From Lachnospiraceae bacterium (GTDB lineage Bacteria; Bacillota; Clostridia; Lachnospirales; Lachnospiraceae), in contig JAEEXY010000004.1 in NCBI GenBank assembly GCA_016288005.1, positions 26,700 through 90,699 on the forward strand: a DNA stretch of 64,000 nt, given 5' to 3'. This document shows, piece by piece, positions 58,406 to 64,000 of the stretch. The notes beneath the pieces are model-generated. The model did no database searches and was not told the DNA's origin. It saw only the letters and a list, made by a program, of their open reading frames with translations. The first letter of the stretch is position 1; each line of letters opens with the position of its first letter. The position numbers were made by a program, and so were the translations under genes.

Positions 58406-58729
58406 ATGATCACTTGGGATGATAATCTTCGATGCTCCGAGCGCATCAGGAAAGAGCTCGGCAGCATTCGCAGACGCGTTAAGAGAAGAAGGGCGACATC
58501 AGCCACGACTTTCTGTATCACGCTCGCGACAAACGAAAAGAATCTCTTTGATATTTACAACATGGGAGAGCTGCTTTTTGAGCATTATCGCAGGTCGGAC
58601 ACAGATCTGCATATAATAGGGCTCGCCAACACCAGGGAAGAGGCGTGCGAGCTGGCAGCCGAACTGGTTGGGGAGATATACGAAGCGACCGGCGGTTTCG
58701 ATGTAAGGAAGTATTTTGGTTCGGTTTAA
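58406..58729 (+). CDS. Hypothetical protein, 107 aa
   Basis: Complete ORF 13 nt after the previous stop, followed by ggaggaaagc SD of the next gene. Confidence 0.6.
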   Translation: MITWDDNLRCSERIRKELGSIRRRVKRRRATSATTFCITLATNEKNLFDIYNMGELLFEHYRRSDTDLHIIGLANTREEACELAAELVGEIYEATGGFDVRKYFGSV

Positions 58730-58741
58730 CGGGAGGAAAGC

Positions 58742-59875
58742 ATGCTTTCTGTGATATTGATGATCCTGAAGATCATAGGGATCGTTCTGCTGAGTCTCTT
58801 GGGACTCGTGCTTTTCCTGCTTTTGCTGGTCCTGTTGGTGCCTGTCAGGTACCGCGGAAAGGCTGAAAAAGCAGAGGCGATAGCTGCCGATGTGCATGTG
58901 ACGTGGCTGCTGCACCTGGTCCATGTGATCGTATCCTACGGTGAAGACGGATTGGCCAAACAGATCAGGATATTCGGATTCGCACTGAAGGACAGGAACG
59001 GAGATACCGATAAAAAGCCGGACGGCGGTAAAAATGAGGCCGGTGACGGTGATAAGGATAAAGAAGCAGACACAGGTAAGTCAGATTCTGATAAGGCCGA
59101 TTTAGGCAAGTCAGAGTCGGATAGATCAGAGATAAATAAGGCAGATGACGGGAAATCCGGTGCGGATAAAAACGGTCCGAAAAATACGGATGCCACGGAT
59201 AAAACGGATGTGTCGGACAAGACCGATACGACCGCTGAAGCCGATATCAAAACCGCAGCCGCCGGTAAGGACAGCGAAGCGGTGACCGTAACCGGGAAAA
59301 CCGACAGCGAAGCGGTAATCATAAGCGAGCCAACCGGTGACGACAAGATCCCGGGCCACAAGGTCGGCAAAAAGAAAAAGAGCAAAAAGCCCGTCAAAAT
59401 TCCCGAGCCCGAAGAGGGAAACGGCGACGCAGAGGAAAAACAGAGCTTCTTCGACAAACTTGAGGCAAAGAAAACCGATATTGCCGAAAAGCTCAAGAAC
59501 ATTTATAATAAACTGGTGCACTACAAAGAGATCATAGACGATCCGAGGTTCAGGAACGGCATACATTATGCCTTAAACCGCCTGTTCGCCGCATTGAGGC
59601 ATATACTTCCGAGACGGCTGAAGGGCCGGGCGCATTACGGGTTCGAGGATCCTTCGACGACCGGATATATAACGGCCGCTGTGGGCGCGACCTACGGTCT
59701 GTTCTATGATCATATGAAGTTCGAGCCTGATTTCGAGAACGAGGTACTCGAGGGCAATATTGAGTTCAGAGGGCATGCGAGACTCGGGACGGTACTGTTC
59801 ATCGCATTGCAGGTTATTCTGAAAAAGGATTGCAGATTTGTTTATAAGACAATAAAAGCAGAGGGGAAAGACTGA
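58742..59875 (+). CDS. DUF2953 family protein with long low-complexity Lys/Asp/Thr insert
   Basis: N-terminal TM then VPVRYRGKAE...; C-terminal GFEDPSTTGYITAAVGATYGLFYDHMKFEPDFENEVLEGNIEFRGHARLG; followed by ytfJ/gerW. Confidence 0.8.
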   Translation: MLSVILMILKIIGIVLLSLLGLVLFLLLLVLLVPVRYRGKAEKAEAIAADVHVTWLLHLVHVIVSYGEDGLAKQIRIFGFALKDRNGDTDKKPDGGKNEAGDGDKDKEADTGKSDSDKADLGKSESDRSEINKADDGKSGADKNGPKNTDATDKTDVSDKTDTTAEADIKTAAAGKDSEAVTVTGKTDSEAVIISEPTGDDKIPGHKVGKKKKSKKPVKIPEPEEGNGDAEEKQSFFDKLEAKKTDIAEKLKNIYNKLVHYKEIIDDPRFRNGIHYALNRLFAALRHILPRRLKGRAHYGFEDPSTTGYITAAVGATYGLFYDHMKFEPDFENEVLEGNIEFRGHARLGTVLFIALQVILKKDCRFVYKTIKAEGKD

Positions 59876-59876
59876 T

Positions 59877-60278
59877 ATGGCTGAGAATTTTAACGAGACC
59901 GCAGCAGCATTGTTTAAGGGAATGGATTCTTTTATTTCCGCAAAGACGGTTGTCGGAGACGCGGTTAAGTTTGACGACGGAACGATCATCGTGCCGCTCG
60001 TTGATGTTTCCTTCGCGGTAGGCGCGGGCGCTTTTGCCAAGGATTCGAAGAACAGCGCAGGCGGCGGCATGGGCGGAAAGATAACCGCCAATTCGGTGCT
60101 GGTCATTCAGGACGGCAAGACCAGGCTCGTCAACATCAAGAACCAGGATACCGTAACACGCGTTCTTGACGCCATTCCCGAGGTCATCGACCGCATAAAG
60201 AAGACTCCGAAGGATAAGGAGCAGGAAGAGGAAATGGACAAGAAGGGCCGTAAATTCATCGACAAAAATCTGAAATAA
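59877..60278 (+). CDS. ytfJ: GerW/YtfJ family sporulation protein
   Basis: GTIIVPLVDVSFAVGAGAF; GGGMGGKITANSVLVIQDGKTRLVNI. Confidence 0.9.
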   Translation: MAENFNETAAALFKGMDSFISAKTVVGDAVKFDDGTIIVPLVDVSFAVGAGAFAKDSKNSAGGGMGGKITANSVLVIQDGKTRLVNIKNQDTVTRVLDAIPEVIDRIKKTPKDKEQEEEMDKKGRKFIDKNLK

Positions 60279-60286
60279 AAAACTGT

Positions 60287-60315
60287 TGCATTATTTTTGG
60301 GCTTATGTTAAAATC
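60287..60315 (+). promoter_or_regulatory. Sigma-70-type promoter of rpmB
   Basis: TTGCAT - 17 nt - TAAAAT. Confidence 0.65.
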
Positions 60316-60380
60316 GGTTTGTTTGAGGCATTTAAAGAAATAATTTTCTGCGCCTAATATGGATTAAGGAGGTGTGTTAG

Positions 60381-60578
60381 GTGGCAAAGTGTGAGATCTG
60401 TGAGAAGGCTAACATGTACGGACATCATCTGAGTTACTCCAGAAGCCACGTTTCGAGACGTGCGAACAGAGTATGGAAGTCAAATGTTAAGTCTGTCAGG
60501 GTAAAGACTGAGGGCGGAACAAAGAAGATGTATGTTTGCACTTCATGTTTAAGAGCAGGCAAGGTAGAGCGTGCTTAA
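60381..60578 (+). CDS. rpmB: 50S ribosomal protein L28 (two CxxC motifs)
   Basis: MAKCEICEKANMYGHHLSYSRSHVSRRANRVWKSNVKSVRV...YVCTSCLRAGKV; GTG start after aggaggtg. Confidence 0.93.
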   Translation: MAKCEICEKANMYGHHLSYSRSHVSRRANRVWKSNVKSVRVKTEGGTKKMYVCTSCLRAGKVERA

Positions 60579-60680
60579 CGGCGATTTGTATGGGGCTGCT
60601 TTTGGCAGTCCCATATTTGCTTTTGTAAGGCAGAAAATCAGGATCGGCCGGAAAGCCGGTCCCAAAGAGGAGGACAAAAC

Positions 60681-61037
60681 ATGAACGTTACTATAATGAC
60701 CGAAAACGGTGAGATTATTGTTGACAATGACGTGATCGCAAAGTGCGCCGGCGCCGCTGCATGCGAGTGCTTCGGTATTGTCGGTATGGCATCGATCAAC
60801 GTACGAGACGGTCTGGCAAAGCTCTTAAAGGTTGAGAACCTTGCGAACGGAGTCAATGTCAGGGTAGAGGACAATAAGCTCAGGATAGACCTTCATATTA
60901 TTGTTTCTTACGGTGTGAATATTCCTTCTGTCTGCGAGAATCTTCGCGAGACGGTTAAATATAAAGTCGAAGAATGTACCGGACTGGATGTTGTTACTGT
61001 CAATATCTATGTTGACGGCGTTCGCGTGATTGATTAA
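60681..61037 (+). CDS. Asp23/Gls24 family envelope stress protein
   Basis: IIVDNDVIAKCAGAAACECFGIVGMAS...LHIIVSYGVNIPSVCENLRETVKYKVEECTGLDVVTVNIYVDGV. Confidence 0.92.
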   Translation: MNVTIMTENGEIIVDNDVIAKCAGAAACECFGIVGMASINVRDGLAKLLKVENLANGVNVRVEDNKLRIDLHIIVSYGVNIPSVCENLRETVKYKVEECTGLDVVTVNIYVDGVRVID

Positions 61038-61058
61038 GGATATTAGGAGGAATATATC

Positions 61059-62762
61059 GTGATTGTTAAATCGGTTAATGCGGCGCTCATGCGCAAGATG
61101 TTCCTTGCGGGAGCACAGGCTATAGATTCCGAGAAGGATGTGATCAACGAGCTGAACGTTTTCCCCGTTCCAGACGGAGATACGGGTACAAACATGACCA
61201 TGACGATCATGTCGGCGGCTCGAGAGGTCAACGCGCTTTCCGACCCCGGCATGGAGGAACTTGCTAAGGCTATCTCGAGCGGTTCGCTCCGCGGCGCGAG
61301 AGGTAATTCCGGCGTTATCCTTTCTCAGCTTTTACGCGGCTTTACAAAGGTTATACGTGATTATGACGAGATAACGGTCGATGTTGTTTCCGCGGCCTTT
61401 ACAAAGGCTGTTGAGACCGCTTACAAGGCTGTTATGAAGCCCAAGGAGGGCACTATCCTTACCGTGGCTAAGGGCGGAGCCGAAAAGGCAGCCGAGCTGG
61501 TAGGACAGACTGAGGATCTGGTCGAGTTTGTCGGCAAGATCATCGAGCATATGGAAGAGGTACTGGCGCTGACTCCCGAGCTGCTTCCCGTACTTAAGGA
61601 AGCCGGTGTTGTGGATTCGGGCGGACAGGGTCTGCTCGTTATCATGAAGGGCGGATATGACGTGCTCTGCGGCAAGGAGTTCAGCTTTACCGGTGAGAGC
61701 ACACCTACCGTTCCCGCCGCATCGGGCGAGCGCGGTCCCGTCAATACAGAGAATATTTCTACCGCGGATATCAAATTCGGTTATTGCACCGAGTTCATCA
61801 TTCTGCTCGAGAAGGAGTTTGGTGAGCAGGAAGAGCGCAAATTCAAGGCATTCCTTGAGTCGATCGGCGATTCGATCGTTTGCGTGGCGGACGATGAGGT
61901 AGTTAAGGTACATGTTCATACCAATCATCCCGGAAAGGCATTCGAAAAGGGCCTCGAGTACGGTCAGCTCACAAAGATGAAGGTTGACAACATGCGCGAG
62001 GAGCACAATGAAAAGCTTTTCCTCGAGCAGGAGAAGGCTCAGGCAGCAAACGGCGCGGCACCCGCTCCGGCAGCTGAGGAGCCCAAGCCCGCAGAGCCCC
62101 GTAAGCCCGTTGGTTTCATCGCCGTATCGATCGGCGAGGGTATCAACGAGATATTCAACGGATTGGGCGTTGATTATCTGATCGAGGGCGGTCAGACCAT
62201 GAACCCCAGCACCGAAGACATGCTGAACGCGATCGACGCGGTCAACGCGGACACGATATTCATCATGCCCAACAATAAAAACATCATTCTTGCGGCGGAT
62301 CAGGCAAAGGCCATGACCGAGGACAAGAATATCGTTGTTATTCCTTCGAAGACAGTTCCTCAGGGCATTGCGGCGATCATCAGCTATCTTCCCGACAAGA
62401 CCGTTGACGAGAACGAAGCTGCGATGCGCGACGCGATGAAGAACATCAGGACAGGTCAGGTAACCTATGCCGTCCGTGATACGAAGATCGACGGCAAGGA
62501 GATCAGAATGGGCGATTACATGGGCCTTGACGATCATACGATCCAGAGTGTCGGAACCGATCTGTTCGAGACATCCGTAGGACTTATCGAGTCTATGATC
62601 GATGAAGATTCCGAGCTTATCAGCATCTACTACGGAGAAGAGGCCGATGAGGCATCCGCTCAGGCTATCGCGGACGCGATCATGGAGAAGTACGACAGCG
62701 TTGATGTAGAGATTCACAACGGCGGTCAGCCGATCTATTACTACATCGCATCTGTTGAATAA
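61059..62762 (+). CDS. yloV: DAK2 domain protein, YloV/FakA-like fatty-acid kinase
   Basis: NELNVFPVPDGDTGTNMTMTI; GSLRGARGNSGVILSQLLRGF; KVHVHTNHPGKAFE. Confidence 0.92.
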   Translation: MIVKSVNAALMRKMFLAGAQAIDSEKDVINELNVFPVPDGDTGTNMTMTIMSAAREVNALSDPGMEELAKAISSGSLRGARGNSGVILSQLLRGFTKVIRDYDEITVDVVSAAFTKAVETAYKAVMKPKEGTILTVAKGGAEKAAELVGQTEDLVEFVGKIIEHMEEVLALTPELLPVLKEAGVVDSGGQGLLVIMKGGYDVLCGKEFSFTGESTPTVPAASGERGPVNTENISTADIKFGYCTEFIILLEKEFGEQEERKFKAFLESIGDSIVCVADDEVVKVHVHTNHPGKAFEKGLEYGQLTKMKVDNMREEHNEKLFLEQEKAQAANGAAPAPAAEEPKPAEPRKPVGFIAVSIGEGINEIFNGLGVDYLIEGGQTMNPSTEDMLNAIDAVNADTIFIMPNNKNIILAADQAKAMTEDKNIVVIPSKTVPQGIAAIISYLPDKTVDENEAAMRDAMKNIRTGQVTYAVRDTKIDGKEIRMGDYMGLDDHTIQSVGTDLFETSVGLIESMIDEDSELISIYYGEEADEASAQAIADAIMEKYDSVDVEIHNGGQPIYYYIASVE

Positions 62763-62777
62763 AGAAAGCGTGGATTT

Positions 62778-63155
62778 ATGCAGCTACCCGGAGCAAGAAA
62801 GACCATTCTGGTCATCGACGATATGGCAGCGATCCTGGAACATGCGAAGCAGCTGCTGAAAGAGAAATACAGTGTTATTCCCTGTACATCGGCCAAACAG
62901 GCGCTCGAGATCATCGAAAAGCGCAAGCCCGACCTTATCCTTGTCGACATTAACATGCCCGAGATGGACGGCTTTGATTTCATCAAGAAGATAAAGGAAG
63001 ACGAGCGTTACAGCGATGTACACGTAATGATGATCACTGCGGAGATCACCTCGCAGACCGAGAGCAAGGGGTATGAGCTCGGAGCGGAGAACTTCGTGCT
63101 GAAGCCTTTCGCACAGGCTGTGATGATGAAGAAGATAGAGGCATGCCTGGGCTGA
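62778..63155 (+). CDS. CheY-like response regulator (stand-alone receiver)
   Basis: ILVIDDMAAILEHAKQLL; LILVDINMPEMDGFDFI; FVLKPF. Confidence 0.9.
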   Translation: MQLPGARKTILVIDDMAAILEHAKQLLKEKYSVIPCTSAKQALEIIEKRKPDLILVDINMPEMDGFDFIKKIKEDERYSDVHVMMITAEITSQTESKGYELGAENFVLKPFAQAVMMKKIEACLG

Positions 63156-63172
63156 TAATTATCAGAGATATA

Positions 63173-63218
63173 AAAGAGGAGAGACGTTCCTTGTTAAGAA
63201 ACGTCCCTCCTCTTTTTT
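63173..63218. terminator. Bidirectional terminator
   Basis: aaaagaggagagacgtt-ccttgttaag-aaacgtccctcctctttttt between convergent genes. Confidence 0.85.
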
Positions 63219-63232
63219 GTGCCTGAAATCTA

Positions 63233-64000
63233 TTAAGGTCTGGATGAAAGCGTAACCGTAACCGTATGCTCGTTATAACGTCCGGCTGTGATCGTATATA
63301 CGGTCAGCTCGATCGTTTCGCCTGCCCTGATCTTTGAAATGCGGTTCCGGAGATCTTCCATGGTCGAAACCTTTCTGCCGTTGATCGCGGTGATTATGTC
63401 GCCTTCACGAAGATCCGACCCGGCAGCGGGAGAACCCTGAGCGATAGAGTATACATATATGCCGACGGGCATTCCGAAACCGGTGGAGTAGGATTCGGTA
63501 ACATCCTTGCCTTCGATGCCCAGATACCCGGCTTCGGAAGGATCGAGAGTTACATCCTCGATCAGATCGTTAATGATCGGGATCGCTGTATTGATCGGGA
63601 TAGCGTAACCCATTCCTTCAACGCTGGTATCCGAATATTTTACCGAATTGATGCCGATCACCTGTCCGTGGACATTGAGCAGAGGTCCGCCGCTGTTGCC
63701 GGGATTGATCGCGGTATCTGTCTGGATAAGGCTGTTTGTGACGCCTTCAACGGTAACTTCACGGTCAAGAGCGCTGATATAGCCGACTGTGGTGGACTGT
63801 CCGTAACCGAGAGCATTGCCGATAGCGATCGACATCGAGCCGACTGTAACTGAATCGGAATCTCCGAGCGATGCGATCTTGATAGCGGCGATGTCTTCAT
63901 CGGAAAGATCGCTCAGATTTACGGCGATGACTGCCAGATCGTAACTCGGATCCGTGCCGATAACCTCAGCTGCGATCACGCTGTCATTGCAGAGAGTAAC
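63233..64000 (-). CDS. HtrA/DegP-like serine protease with PDZ domain (5' end outside the window)
   Basis: DLAVIAV; TDTAINPGNSGGPLLNVHGQVIGIN; PDZ SPAAGSDLREGDIITAINGRKV. Confidence 0.92.
   Translation of the reverse strand, partial: VTLCNDSVIAAEVIGTDPSYDLAVIAVNLSDLSDEDIAAIKIASLGDSDSVTVGSMSIAIGNALGYGQSTTVGYISALDREVTVEGVTNSLIQTDTAINPGNSGGPLLNVHGQVIGINSVKYSDTSVEGMGYAIPINTAIPIINDLIEDVTLDPSEAGYLGIEGKDVTESYSTGFGMPVGIYVYSIAQGSPAAGSDLREGDIITAINGRKVSTMEDLRNRISKIRAGETIELTVYTITAGRYNEHTVTVTLSSRP

Noticed and set aside
58419-58616. Alternative 65-aa frame with a P-loop-like start (MIIFDAPSASGKSS)
   Set aside because: Entirely inside the 107-aa ORF, which has better spacing; the apparent GxxxxGKS is incomplete and the rest is not protein-like.
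61332-62717. 461-aa antisense ORF opposite yloV
   Set aside because: Mirror-frame artefact of codon bias in a well-supported gene; no SD and no recognisable domains.

Overview
The window looks like a chromosomal segment from a Gram-positive Clostridia/Lachnospiraceae-like bacterium. This is inferred from gene content and Shine-Dalgarno style; I ran no database search. About 50 mostly plus-strand genes are densely packed: trkA/trkH, araD, rlmD-like, proA, plsY, comEA/comEC, pssA/psd, holA, relA/spoT, hemZ, rpmF, rpmB, rqcH, GH31, a GH10 xylanase, yloV and htrA. Two tRNAs are present (Ser-CGA, and Arg-CCG on the minus strand), along with many signalling genes: two diguanylate cyclases, an HD-GYP protein, two MCP-type proteins, a hybrid kinase, a two-component pair and a CheY-like protein. 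I see no rRNA, CRISPR array, prophage or transposase gene. The most unusual items are: (i) a family of modular intergenic hairpin arrays joined by a GGC-GAA-GCC mini-hairpin, with inverted copies on both sides of a LacI-family gene and covarying stems; (ii) a soluble fusion of ferredoxin, an [FeFe]-hydrogenase H-cluster domain and an MCP signalling domain; (iii) a Fur-family-like 7-1-7 operator next to a consensus promoter, ahead of a zinc ABC transporter locus with no ATPase gene; (iv) an uncharacterised five-gene block with a rhomboid-like/zinc-ribbon protein and two ABC-2 permeases but no ATPase; (v) a 56-aa gene with its own promoter and terminator that is absent from the ORF track.
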